Shown: piece by piece, positions 17,248 to 25,030 of the stretch
How the letters are laid out: every line of letters starts with the position of its first letter
Numbering within the stretch: the stretch's first letter is position 1
Source: Streptomyces globisporus
GTDB taxonomy: Bacteria; Actinomycetota; Actinomycetes; Streptomycetales; Streptomycetaceae
NCBI GenBank assembly: GCA_014649555.1
Contig: BMTG01000011.1
Location: 186,001-250,000, forward strand
DNA: 64,000 nucleotides
Direction of reading: 5' to 3'
The notes under the pieces: model-generated
The model's input: the letters and a program-made list of their open reading frames with translations, nothing else
Told to the model about the DNA's origin: nothing
The model's database searches: none
Translations under genes and position numbers: made by a program

Positions 17248-17843
17248 CAGCGGCCACTCGCCGCGGTGGCGGCCGTGGCCTCGGAGAGCGCCTGGGCGAA
17301 GGCGAGGGTCTGGCGCACGGCGTCGGGGCCGTCGCCGGCCTCGCTGACCCGCAGGCTCAGGTCGTCGGCGGTGGAGCTGCCGGTGTAGCCGTGGTCGGCC
17401 TCGCAGTTGGAGTCGCCGCAGGCGGCGGGCTCCAGGTCGATCCGGGAGACCGCGCCCCAGCCGATGGTCAGGACGACCTCGCGGGGCAGGGTGCCCGGGA
17501 CGTACTTCTCCGGGTTGGCCACCACCCGGCTGACGACGACGGAGGAGATCCGCTCCAGCTTCACCGACTCGGTGGAGGTGGTGGCGTACGGCGTCGGGGA
17601 GCTGGTGTCGGCGGCCTGCTCGTCGGTGTGGCTGACGATGAACCGGTGCTCGGTCAGGACGAGGACGGTCACATGACGGCGGACCTCGTTGGAGTCGAAC
17701 GTGGTCTCCTGGTGGACCAGGTACGAAGCGACCGGCTCCCCGCCGACGGCGGCCTCCACCGCCTCGGCCACGAGGGCCGGGTAGTAGCCGCTGCGCTCGA
17801 TCGCCGCGCGCAGCCCCTTGGTCGTCGTACCGGTCTTTGCCAT
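17247..17843 (-). CDS. DUF5998 family protein
   Basis: A 198-residue protein matching the actinobacterial DUF5998 family. It reads as a soluble beta-rich domain: HVTVLVLTEHRFIVSHTDE and the RIDLEPAACGDSNCEADHGYTGS segment with two cysteines, then an acidic helical C-terminus. Function is unknown. The start ATG at 17843 has AGGA upstream and is preferred over the GTG three codons earlier. It overlaps the phosphodiesterase-like gene by one base. Confidence 0.8.
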   Translation of the reverse strand: MAKTGTTTKGLRAAIERSGYYPALVAEAVEAAVGGEPVASYLVHQETTFDSNEVRRHVTVLVLTEHRFIVSHTDEQAADTSSPTPYATTSTESVKLERISSVVVSRVVANPEKYVPGTLPREVVLTIGWGAVSRIDLEPAACGDSNCEADHGYTGSSTADDLSLRVSEAGDGPDAVRQTLAFAQALSEATAATAASGR

Positions 17844-17867
17844 GAGCACCATCCTACGGCGGGCCGG

Positions 17868-17905
17868 TGACTGCCGGGGACGCCCCTGACTGCCGGGGAC
17901 GCCCC
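17868..17905. repeat. Perfect 19-base tandem duplication
   Basis: TGACTGCCGGGGACGCCCC occurs twice head to tail (17868-17886, 17887-17905) in the 84-base gap between DUF5998 and the large acetyltransferase gene. Probably a recent slippage duplication. Confidence 0.75.
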
Positions 17906-17927
17906 GGGGGGCACCGGCCGGTGGGTC

Positions 17928-20900
17928 TCAGTAGTTCGGAAGGCGGCGTGGGCCGACGTCGCTCCGGGCGGGCGGCGGGGCGAGCCGGACGCTCGCGCCG
18001 AGCACGGTGAGTCCCTGCGGGGCGACGACGACGGGTTCGAGGGCGACGGAGACCACCTCCGGGTGGTCGTCGACCAGCCGGGACAGCCGCAGCAGCAGCT
18101 CTTCGAGCGCGCCTGTGTCGACCGGGGCCGAGCCGCGCCAGCCGAACAGCACCGGGGCCGCCCTGATGGACCGGATCAGCTCGGCGGCGTCCCGGTCGGT
18201 GGCGGGGACCAGCCGGTGCGCGGTGTCGCCGAGCAGTTCGGAGGGGGCTCCCGCGAGGCCGAAGGAGAGGATCGCCCCGGCGGCCGCGTCGATGGAGGCC
18301 CGCACGACGGTGTCGACGCCGCGCGGGGCCATCGCCTGGACGACGGGGAGCAGTTCGGCGGGCTTGCCGAGGAGGTCGGTGAGCTCTCCGTACGCCCGGC
18401 GCAGCGCCTCCTCGTCGGCGACGTCGAGGCGGACCCCGCCGAGGTCGGCGCGGTGGCGCAGGTGGGGCGCGGTGGTCTTGAGGGCCACCGGGTAGCCGAG
18501 CCGGGCCGCCGCGGCGACGGCCGCCTCGGGGTCGGGGGCGGGGAGGGTGGGGCGTACGTCGATGCCGTAGTGGCCGAGCAGGTCGCGGGCCTCGTCGTGG
18601 GTGAGCGGGCGCCCGCGCGGGTCGGGGGCGGTGGCGAGCTGTGCCTCGATCAGGGCGGCGGCCCCGGCCTCGTCGATGGTGTCGTCGAGGAACTCGGGGA
18701 TCTTGCCGGGCACGGCGGCCTGCCGCCGCCACTGGGCGTACTTCACGGCCTCGGCGAGGGCGCGTACGGCCCGTTCGGCGGCGGGGTAGGCGGGGATGCG
18801 GCCGGGGCCGGGCGGGGTCTCGGGGTCCGCCGTCGCGTCAGCCGGTGTTCCGGAGGCCGGTGTTCCGGAGGCCGGTGTTCCGAGGGCGGGCGTGGCCGTC
18901 GCGGTTCCGGGGGTGGTGGGCCCTGTCCGCGCGGCGGGCGTTGCCGGGGCGGTGGTCCCGGCCCGGTCCTTCGTCGCTTCCGGGGCGGTGGTCGCCGCCC
19001 GGTCCGCCCCCGCCTCCGAGGATACGGCCCGGGGCGCGGCGGTCCGGGGGCGAGGTGCCGCCGTGCTGCTCGCGGCGGCCAGCGCCTCGGCGAGGCCGCC
19101 GATCTCGACGTGGACGACGGCCACCGGCTTGGCCGACCCCCCGGCCACCGCCTTGGTCAGGGCCTCGGCCAGCACCTGGCCGTCGCCGGTCTCGGCCTCC
19201 CCGTTCTCCCCCACCCACGGGATGGCGGTGACGATCACGGCGTCGCAGGTCCCGTCCGCGAGCGCCTCGGCCAGCGCGTCGCGGAAGTCCTGCGGGGAGG
19301 CACCGGTGGTGAGGTCGATCGGCGGGCGCGGGCGCAGCCCCTCGGCGAGGCAGGCGTCGTACGTCAGCAGGCCGAGGGACTCGGAGTTGCCGAGGATGGC
19401 GACCCGGGGGCCGGCCGGGAGGGGCTGGCCCGCCAGCAGGAGTCCGGCGTCGACCATCTCGGTCACGGTGTCGACCCGGATGACGCCGGCCTGGCGCATC
19501 AGCGCGGAGACCGTGGTGTCGGGGATGCGGCTGACCGGGACGGCGTGGCCGGGCGGGTTGGTGCCGCTGTGCCGGGCGCCCTTCACCACGACGACGGGCT
19601 TCACGGCGGCGGTGCGGCGGGCGAGGCGGGTGAACTTGCGGGGGTTGCCGAGCGATTCGAGGTAGAGCAGGGCGACGTCGGTGTCCGGGTCCTCGAAGGA
19701 GTACTGGAGGAAGTCGTTGCCGGAGACGTCGGCCCGGTTGCCCGCCGAGATGAACGAGGACAGGCCCGCACCGCGCCGGTGGAGGCCGGAGAGCAGGGCG
19801 ATGCCGATCGCGCCGGACTGCGTGAACAGGCCGATCCGGCCGCGGGCGGGCGACTCGGGGGCGAGGGAGGCGTTCAGCCGGACGGTCTCGGCGGTGTTGA
19901 TGATGCCGAAGGCGTTCGGGCCGATGATCCGCATGCCGTACGAGCGGGCCTGGCGGACCAGTTCGCGCTGGAGCTCGCGGCCCTCGGCGCCCCGCTCCGC
20001 GTAACCGGCGGAGAGGACGACCAGGCCCTGGACGCCGTGCTCGCCGCAGTCGGCGACGGCCTCGGGGACCCGGTGGGCGGGGACGGCGATGACCGCGAGG
20101 TCGACCTGTTCGTCGATCTCGCCGAGCGAACGGTGGGCGGGCACCCCGTCGAGGGTGGCGAGGCCCTCGTCGAAGGCGCGGTTCACGGCATAGGTGCGGC
20201 CGGTGTAGCCGGCGGCGAGGAGGTTGCGCAGGACCGTGCGGCCCACGCCGCCGGGGGTGCGGCCGGTGCCGATGACCGCGACGGAGCCGGGGGCGAGGAG
20301 GCGCTGCACCGAGCGGGCCTCGGCGCGCTGTTCGCGGCCGCGCTGGACGGCGAGGGACTTCTCGGTGGGTTCGAGGTCGAGGGTGAGGTGGACGGAGCCG
20401 TCCTCGAAGCTGCGGCGCTGGGTGTACCCGCCGTCCCGGAACACCTTGATCATTTTGTTGTTGGCGGGGAGCACCTCGGCGGCGAAGCGCCGGATGCCGC
20501 GCTCGCGGGCGACCGCGGCGATGTGTTCGAGCAGCGCCGATGCGACGCCGCGGCCCTGGTGGGCGTCCTGGACGAGGAAGGCGACTTCGGCCTCGTCGGC
20601 GGGGGCGGAGGCGGGGCGGCCCGTGCCGTCGATGCGGTCGTAGCGGACGGTCCCGATGAACTCGCCGCCGATCGTGACCGCCAGTCCCACCCGGTCGACG
20701 TAGTCGTGATGGGTGAAGCGGTGCACGTCCCGGTCGGATAGGCGGGGATACGGGGCGAAGAAGCGGTAGTACTTCGACTCGTCGGACACCTGCTCGTAGA
20801 AGCTGACCAGTCGCTCGGCGTCGTCCGTGGTGATCGGCCTGATGCGCGCGGTGCCCCCGTCGCGGAGGACCACGTCCGCTTCCCAGTGGTCGGGGTACGC

Positions 20901-20933
20901 GTGATGCGGACTCTGTTCCGGCGTGGGCTCCAT
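17928..20933 (-). CDS. Pat-type protein lysine acetyltransferase: GNAT domain fused to NDP-forming acyl-CoA synthetase-like domain
   Basis: A roughly 1000-residue fusion. The N-terminal GNAT domain (about residues 20-190) shows AEVAFLVQDAHQGRGVASALLEHI, the acetyl-CoA pyrophosphate loop. It is followed by a CoA-binding Rossmann domain (VAVIGTGRTPGGVGRTVLRNLL), a succinyl-CoA-ligase-like part, a low-complexity Ala/Thr/Pro linker (about 625-705) and an ATP-grasp domain. In related Pat enzymes the GNAT domain acetylates and inactivates acyl-CoA synthetases while the synthetase-like part is not catalytic. Consistent with that, the usual SHTG phospho-histidine segment reads SRIP here. Start chosen at the ATG 20933; a TTG at 20939 is possible. 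Probably monocistronic. Confidence 0.88.
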   Translation of the reverse strand: MEPTPEQSPHHAYPDHWEADVVLRDGGTARIRPITTDDAERLVSFYEQVSDESKYYRFFAPYPRLSDRDVHRFTHHDYVDRVGLAVTIGGEFIGTVRYDRIDGTGRPASAPADEAEVAFLVQDAHQGRGVASALLEHIAAVARERGIRRFAAEVLPANNKMIKVFRDGGYTQRRSFEDGSVHLTLDLEPTEKSLAVQRGREQRAEARSVQRLLAPGSVAVIGTGRTPGGVGRTVLRNLLAAGYTGRTYAVNRAFDEGLATLDGVPAHRSLGEIDEQVDLAVIAVPAHRVPEAVADCGEHGVQGLVVLSAGYAERGAEGRELQRELVRQARSYGMRIIGPNAFGIINTAETVRLNASLAPESPARGRIGLFTQSGAIGIALLSGLHRRGAGLSSFISAGNRADVSGNDFLQYSFEDPDTDVALLYLESLGNPRKFTRLARRTAAVKPVVVVKGARHSGTNPPGHAVPVSRIPDTTVSALMRQAGVIRVDTVTEMVDAGLLLAGQPLPAGPRVAILGNSESLGLLTYDACLAEGLRPRPPIDLTTGASPQDFRDALAEALADGTCDAVIVTAIPWVGENGEAETGDGQVLAEALTKAVAGGSAKPVAVVHVEIGGLAEALAAASSTAAPRPRTAAPRAVSSEAGADRAATTAPEATKDRAGTTAPATPAARTGPTTPGTATATPALGTPASGTPASGTPADATADPETPPGPGRIPAYPAAERAVRALAEAVKYAQWRRQAAVPGKIPEFLDDTIDEAGAAALIEAQLATAPDPRGRPLTHDEARDLLGHYGIDVRPTLPAPDPEAAVAAAARLGYPVALKTTAPHLRHRADLGGVRLDVADEEALRRAYGELTDLLGKPAELLPVVQAMAPRGVDTVVRASIDAAAGAILSFGLAGAPSELLGDTAHRLVPATDRDAAELIRSIRAAPVLFGWRGSAPVDTGALEELLLRLSRLVDDHPEVVSVALEPVVVAPQGLTVLGASVRLAPPPARSDVGPRRLPNY
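18841..18882 (-). repeat. Three copies of a 15-base repeat inside the acetyltransferase linker
   Basis: Two perfect copies of GCCGGTGTTCCGGAG and a third partial copy, encoding Gly-Thr-Pro-Ala-Ser repeats in the disordered linker before the ATP-grasp domain. In-frame, so linker length can vary without loss of function. Confidence 0.75.
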
Positions 20934-20990
20934 GGCCAAAGCCTACGGCCGGTCGGGAGGCCGGGCACAGCACCACGCACTGCATGAGAG

Positions 20991-21006
20991 ACTGGTCTAG
21001 ACAACC
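20991..21006. promoter_or_regulatory. DasR operator (dre site) upstream of ptsH
   Basis: ACTGGTCTAGACAACC closely matches the DasR-responsive element (palindromic core TGGTCTAGACCA). DasR is the GntR-family repressor of N-acetylglucosamine and PTS genes in Streptomyces, released by glucosamine-6-phosphate, and ptsH is an established target in S. coelicolor. The site is 24 bases upstream of the ptsH start, so it overlaps the promoter or leader. Confidence 0.85.
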
Positions 21007-21029
21007 GTTGATATGTGAAGGGCAGAACC

Positions 21030-21311
21030 ATGGCTGAGCGCCGCGTAAACGTCGGTTGGGCCGAGGGCCTGCACGCCCGCCCCGCTTCCATCTTCGTCCG
21101 TGCCGCCACGGCCTCCGGCGTCCCCGTGACGATCGCCAAGGCCGACGGCAACCCGGTGAACGCCGCCTCCATGCTGGCCGTGCTCGGTCTGGGCGCGCAG
21201 GGCGGCGAGGAGATCGTGCTCGCGTCCGACGCGGACGACGCCGAGGCCGCTCTGGACCGGCTGGCGAAGCTCGTCGCCGAGGGCCTGGAAGAGCTTCCGG
21301 AGACCGTCTGA
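21030..21311 (+). CDS. ptsH: HPr phosphocarrier protein of the PTS
   Basis: A 93-residue phosphocarrier that passes phosphate from enzyme I to the sugar-specific IIA domains. The active-site H15 is in GLHARPASIF and S47 is in NAASMLAVLGLGAQGG, the position regulated by HPr kinase in Firmicutes. No HPr kinase gene is present here. GAAGGG ribosome binding site before the ATG. It stands alone with a dre site before it and a hairpin after it. Confidence 0.97.
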   Translation: MAERRVNVGWAEGLHARPASIFVRAATASGVPVTIAKADGNPVNAASMLAVLGLGAQGGEEIVLASDADDAEAALDRLAKLVAEGLEELPETV

Positions 21312-21350
21312 CCCCTCCGCATCCGGTCCGTCCGGATACGACCCGCGCGA

Positions 21351-21389
21351 GAGCCGTGACCCCGTGATCCTTTTGCGGGTTCACGGCTC
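21351..21389. terminator. Terminator after ptsH
   Basis: GAGCCGTGACCCC (21351-21363) pairs with 21377-21389 with one mismatch, around a 13-base loop, followed by a T-rich stretch. Likely ends ptsH and possibly the convergent GntR gene. Confidence 0.65.
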
Positions 21390-21501
21390 TTCCGTTTTCG
21401 GGAGGGACTCGGGAAGGACCCAGGAAAGAGCCGCACCTCGGCAATGCGGGCAGCGTGAAATGGCGCCCCGAAATTACTTCTCTTTGTATACGGCTCTTTT
21501 G

Positions 21502-22209
21502 TTAATGCCGGACACTCGCCGTGTTTACGCCGTGTTGCGAACTTCTCACCGGGGGAACGGGGGCGGCGCGACGCCCCGGGAGATCCGGACGGCGGAGCCG
21601 GTGCTCGGCGGTGGAGCGTTCCGCGTGCTGGGCGGTGAGCGCCCTCGCCCGTTCCGCGTCGCCGCGCGCCACGGCGTCCACGATCGCGCCGCGCTCGGCC
21701 CAGGAGTCGACCGGGCGGGCCGGCTGCTCGACCGCGTACATCCAGGCGATCTTGTGCCGGAGCTGGGTGAGCAGCGCGATGAGCCCGGGGCTGCCGGAGG
21801 CCTGGGCGAGGGTCTCGTGGAACCAGCCCCCCAGCGAGCGCAGATCCTCGCCCTCGCCCCGGCGGGCCCGCTCCTGACCCAGCCTGACCAGCCCGCGGAG
21901 CACCTTGAGGTGGGCTTCGGTACGGCGCTGGGCGGCGCGGGCCGCGCCCAGCGGCTCCAGGAGCATCCGCACCTCCAGGAGGTCGGCGGCCTCCTGGACG
22001 GTGGGTTCGGCGACACAGGCACCGGCGTGTCGGCGGGTGACCACGAATCCCTCGGACTCCAGCGTGCGCAGCGCCTCGCGGACCGGGACGCGGGAGACCC
22101 CGTAGCGGCGGGCCAGCAACTCCTCGGTGAGGCGGCTGCCGCGCTCGTAGACACCGGAGACGATGTCGTCACGGATCGCCGTGCATACCGAATGCGCGGG
22201 AATGCGCAT
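21502..22209 (-). CDS. GntR/FadR-family transcriptional regulator
   Basis: A 235-residue regulator: N-terminal winged helix (ELLARRYGVSRVPVREALRTLESEGFVVTRRHAGACV, about residues 28-68) and a C-terminal all-helical FCD domain (metal/ligand-binding) to about residue 205, followed by a Pro/Arg-rich tail. Ligand and targets are unknown. Stop codon is TAA, uncommon here. The upstream region holds TTCCGA-N7-TCGGAA (22289-22307), which could be its own operator. It converges with ptsH. Confidence 0.85.
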   Translation of the reverse strand: MRIPAHSVCTAIRDDIVSGVYERGSRLTEELLARRYGVSRVPVREALRTLESEGFVVTRRHAGACVAEPTVQEAADLLEVRMLLEPLGAARAAQRRTEAHLKVLRGLVRLGQERARRGEGEDLRSLGGWFHETLAQASGSPGLIALLTQLRHKIAWMYAVEQPARPVDSWAERGAIVDAVARGDAERARALTAQHAERSTAEHRLRRPDLPGRRAAPVPPVRSSQHGVNTASVRH

Positions 22210-22288
22210 ATCCGAACCTCCGCCTTGATCCCCGCGAAACGCGGCCGCCCGACGTCTGTTCCGTGACTCTATGACAATCCGCTGGAAT

Positions 22289-22307
22289 TTCCGATGGCAG
22301 GTCGGAA
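22289..22307. promoter_or_regulatory. Inverted repeat upstream of the GntR gene, candidate operator
   Basis: TTCCGA (22289-22294) and TCGGAA (22302-22307) separated by 7 bases, about 80 bases upstream of the GntR start, in a locally AT-richer stretch. GntR regulators often repress themselves through such sites. Inference from symmetry and position only. Confidence 0.35.
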
Positions 22308-22334
22308 TCCACGGATATCTTCACGCGGGAATTG

Positions 22335-22366
22335 CCGAAGGCCCCGGCGGGTGCCGAGGCCTTCGG
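22335..22366. terminator. Terminator after the M23 peptidase gene
   Basis: CCGAAGGCC (22335-22343) pairs with GGCCTTCGG (22358-22366), with a smaller CGGC/GCCG stem inside the loop. It follows the reverse-strand peptidase gene that ends at 22390. Confidence 0.7.
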
Positions 22367-22389
22367 ACGGTGGGTCGCGCGGGGTGGGG

Positions 22390-23205
22390 TCAGACGTTCA
22401 GACCGTGGGAGCGCAGGTAGGCGACGGGGTCCATGTCGGAGCCGTAGTCGGGGGTGGTGCGAGCCTCGAAGTGCAGGTGCGGGCCGGTGGAGTTACCGGT
22501 GGAGCCGGAGAGGCCGATCTGCTGGCCGGAGGAGACGCTCTGGCCGACGGAGACGCCGATCGAGGAGAGGTGGCCGTACTGGGTGTAGGTGCCGTCCGCC
22601 ATCCGGAGCACGATGTTGTTGCCGTACGCGCCGCCCCAGCCGGCCTCGACGACCGTGCCGGCGCCGACCGCGACGACGGAACTGCCGGAGGCGGCCTGGA
22701 AGTCCACGCCGGAGTGGCTGCCGGAGGACCAGAGGGAGCCGCCGGTGTTGTAACCGGTGGTCACGTGGGAGCCGGCGACCGGGAGGTGGAAGGCGTTCAG
22801 CCGGGCGCGCTCGGCGGCGCGGGCGGCACGGGCCTTCTCCTCGCGGACCTCCTTGGCGCGCGCCTCGGCCTTGCGCTCGGCCTCGGCCTTCGCCTTGGCC
22901 TTGGCGGCCTTCTCGCGGGCCTCGGCGGCGGCCTTGGCCTTCGCCTTCGCGACCGCGTCGGCCTGCCGCTGCTGGGCGTGGGCCTGCGCGTCGATCTGCT
23001 CGGCGAGGGTGGCGTCGAGGGAGATGGCCTGGCTGAGGCCGGTGTCGGCGACCTTGGCGGCCTCGGTGTCCGCGGCGAGGGCCGGGGAGGACAGCGAGCC
23101 GAGGACTCCGGTGGTGGCCAGGGCCGCGATGCCGGCGGCCTGGGCGCTCCGGCGCGTGAGGCGGCTCGGGGCACGGTGCTTCCCGGTGGCACGGGTGAAC
23201 GCCAT
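22390..23205 (-). CDS. Secreted M23-family peptidoglycan endopeptidase
   Basis: A 271-residue cell-wall hydrolase. Arg-rich N-terminus and signal peptide (cleavage after SPALA, about residue 44), then an Ala/Lys/Glu-rich coiled coil (about 60-135), then the LytM/M23 domain. The zinc ligands are seen in HSGVDFQ (H and D) and HLHFEA; GNNIVLRMADGTYTQYGHL supplies the catalytic His. Such enzymes cleave peptide cross-links during growth, germination or branching. Expression is probably controlled by the c-di-AMP riboswitch in its leader. Start: ATG at 23205 before a GGAAAGGAACC-like leader. Confidence 0.93.
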   Translation of the reverse strand: MAFTRATGKHRAPSRLTRRSAQAAGIAALATTGVLGSLSSPALAADTEAAKVADTGLSQAISLDATLAEQIDAQAHAQQRQADAVAKAKAKAAAEAREKAAKAKAKAEAERKAEARAKEVREEKARAARAAERARLNAFHLPVAGSHVTTGYNTGGSLWSSGSHSGVDFQAASGSSVVAVGAGTVVEAGWGGAYGNNIVLRMADGTYTQYGHLSSIGVSVGQSVSSGQQIGLSGSTGNSTGPHLHFEARTTPDYGSDMDPVAYLRSHGLNV

Positions 23206-23231
23206 GGAGGGGCTGGTTCCTTTCCTTCCTT

Positions 23232-23386
23232 CTCGCCTACCGGGTTAGCTGACGGGTTCGGAGCAGGAAGGTCTCCTACGGATCCCCGCGCCGGTTCGCG
23301 GCGCGGGCCTCCGATTCACCCCAGGGACTGCGTGGGTCCCCGGCTCCCCAGGCTCGCGCCTGACGGGGACTCGGCGATGACTGCCC
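23232..23386 (-). ncRNA. ydaO-yuaA riboswitch (cyclic di-AMP), leader of the M23 peptidase
   Basis: On the reverse strand the leader reads, in order, CGCCGAGTCCCCGTCAGGCG, GAGCCTGGGGAGCCGGGGAC, CCTGGGGTGAATCGGAGGCC, then a variable hairpin, then TCCTGCTCCGAACCCGTCAG and CTAACCCGGTAGGCGA. These are the conserved blocks of the ydaO aptamer as known upstream of rpfA and other Streptomyces cell-wall hydrolases. In Streptomyces this class lowers gene expression when c-di-AMP is high. The aptamer ends about 27 bases before the start codon. Confidence 0.93.
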
Positions 23387-23547
23387 GGCGCCGCGGCTGC
23401 GGCATACGGGTGACGGACAGCCGGGCCGACGCTAGGCGGGGCGACTTCCCATCACCAAACGGACAAGGGGATTTGTCGCGCATCCCACAGGGCAGACAGG
23501 CAACCAAGCCCCCAAAGGGGGCGAAGCAGACCAAACAGGCAAAAGCT

Positions 23548-23583
23548 CAGGACCCCGACGAAATCTCTTTCGTCGGGGTCCTG
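23548..23583. terminator. Terminator of the M16 peptidase operon
   Basis: A 16-base perfect stem (23548-23563 with 23568-23583) with a TCTC loop, followed on the reverse strand by a T-rich stretch. It ends the M16 operon, 47 bases after its stop, and insulates the riboswitch leader from read-through. Confidence 0.87.
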
Positions 23584-23629
23584 TTCGCGGCAGTGGTCGC
23601 ACGGTGGCGGCCGTGTTCCGCAGGCGGTG

Positions 23630-25030
23630 TCAGCCGGTGACGACGGTCACCTCTCCGATACCGAGAGCCTTCACCGGCTCGGCGATCCGCGCGGCGTCCC
23701 CCACGAGAACCGTGACCAGCCGGTCGACCGGGAAGGCGTTGACCACGGCGGCGGTCGCCTCCACGGTGCCCGTCTCGGCGAGCCGGGCGTAGAGGTGGGC
23801 CTGGTAATCGTCGGGGAGGTGCTGCTCGACCTGGTCGGCCAGCGTGCTCGCGACGGAGGCGGCGGTCTCGAACTTCAGCGGGGCGACGCCCACCAGGTTC
23901 TGCACGGCCGTCTCGCGCTCGGCGTCGGTCAGCCCCTCGGCAGCCAGCGTCCGCAGGACCTTCCAGAGGTCGTCCAGGGCCGGTCCGGTGGACTCGGTGT
24001 CCACCGAGCCGCTGATCGCGAGCATCGCCGCGCCGCCCGAATCAGGGCCGGAGGAGCGCAGCACCTGGGCGAAGGCGCGTACGCCGTAGGTGTAGCCCTT
24101 CTCCTCGCGCAGCACCCGGTCCAGCCGGGAGGTGAGGGTCCCGCCCAGGCAGTACGTGCCGAGCACCTGCGCGGGCCACACGCGCTCGTGCCGGTCGGCG
24201 CCGATGCGGCCGATCAGCAGCTGGGTCTGGACCGCGCCGGGGCGGTCCACGATGACCACGCGGCCGGTGTCGTCCGCGGTGATGGGCGGCACCGGGCGGG
24301 CCTGGGCGGTGTTGCCCGACCAGTCGCCGAGGGTCTCCGCCAGCAGCGCGTCCAGGTCGATGTCGGTCAGGTCGCCGACGATCACGGCCGTCGCGGTGGA
24401 CGGGCGGATGTGGGCGTCGAAGAAGGCGCGCACAGCGGCCGCGTCGATCCGCCGGACCGTCTCCTCCGTGCCCAGGCGCGGGCGGGACATCCGGGCGGTG
24501 GCCGGGAACAGCTCCTTGGAGAGCTGCTTGGCGGCGCGCCGGGACGGGTTGGCGTGCTCGTGCGGGATCTCGTCGAGGCGGTTGCCCACCAGGCGCTCGA
24601 TCTCGCTCTCGGTGAAGGCGGGTGCCCGCAGCGCCTCGGCGACCAGTCCGAGCGCCTTGGCCAGCCGGGAGGCCGGGACCTCCAGGGAGACCCGGACGCC
24701 GGGGTGGTCGGCGTGCGCGTCGAGCGTGGCGCCGCAGCGTTCCAGCTCGGCGGCGAACTCCTCGGCGCTGTGCTTGTCGGTGCCCTCGGAGAGCGCCCGC
24801 GACATGATCGTGGCCACGCCGTCGAGGCCCTCGGGCTCGGCCTCCAGCGGCGCGTCCAGGAAGATCTCCACGGCGACGACCTGCTGGCCGGGGCGGTGGC
24901 AGCGCAGCACGGTCAGCCCGTTGGGCAGAGCGCCGCGCTCGGGCGCCGGGAAGGCCCAGGGGCGGGCCGTGCCGGGCGTGGGCTGCGGGTGGAACTCCAT
25001 GGCTACTCCAGTCACGGCGGCGTCGCTCAC
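23630..25030 (-). CDS. M16 peptidase homologue without the HxxEH zinc motif (non-catalytic partner)
   Basis: A 466-residue member of the M16 (insulinase/processing-peptidase) family. It keeps the fold landmarks (ALPNGLTVL at the N-terminus; GGTLTSRLDRVLREEKGYTYGVRAF about two thirds along, the conserved R/Y substrate-binding region). At the place of HxxEH it reads TIMSR, so it should not bind the catalytic zinc. M16B enzymes work as pairs of a zinc-bearing and an R/Y-bearing subunit, and the partner is the upstream gene. Its GTG start overlaps the partner's stop as GTGA (25027-25030). Confidence 0.87.
   Translation of the reverse strand: MSDAAVTGVAMEFHPQPTPGTARPWAFPAPERGALPNGLTVLRCHRPGQQVVAVEIFLDAPLEAEPEGLDGVATIMSRALSEGTDKHSAEEFAAELERCGATLDAHADHPGVRVSLEVPASRLAKALGLVAEALRAPAFTESEIERLVGNRLDEIPHEHANPSRRAAKQLSKELFPATARMSRPRLGTEETVRRIDAAAVRAFFDAHIRPSTATAVIVGDLTDIDLDALLAETLGDWSGNTAQARPVPPITADDTGRVVIVDRPGAVQTQLLIGRIGADRHERVWPAQVLGTYCLGGTLTSRLDRVLREEKGYTYGVRAFAQVLRSSGPDSGGAAMLAISGSVDTESTGPALDDLWKVLRTLAAEGLTDAERETAVQNLVGVAPLKFETAASVASTLADQVEQHLPDDYQAHLYARLAETGTVEATAAVVNAFPVDRLVTVLVGDAARIAEPVKALGIGEVTVVTG

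Noticed and set aside
18063-20741. 892-codon forward open frame
   Set aside because: Antisense shadow of the Pat acetyltransferase gene; Gly/Asp/Arg-rich composition typical of reading GC-rich DNA on the wrong strand.
23316-23534. 72-codon reverse frame upstream of the M23 peptidase
   Set aside because: It runs through the ydaO riboswitch aptamer, so its sequence is explained by RNA structure and not coding.
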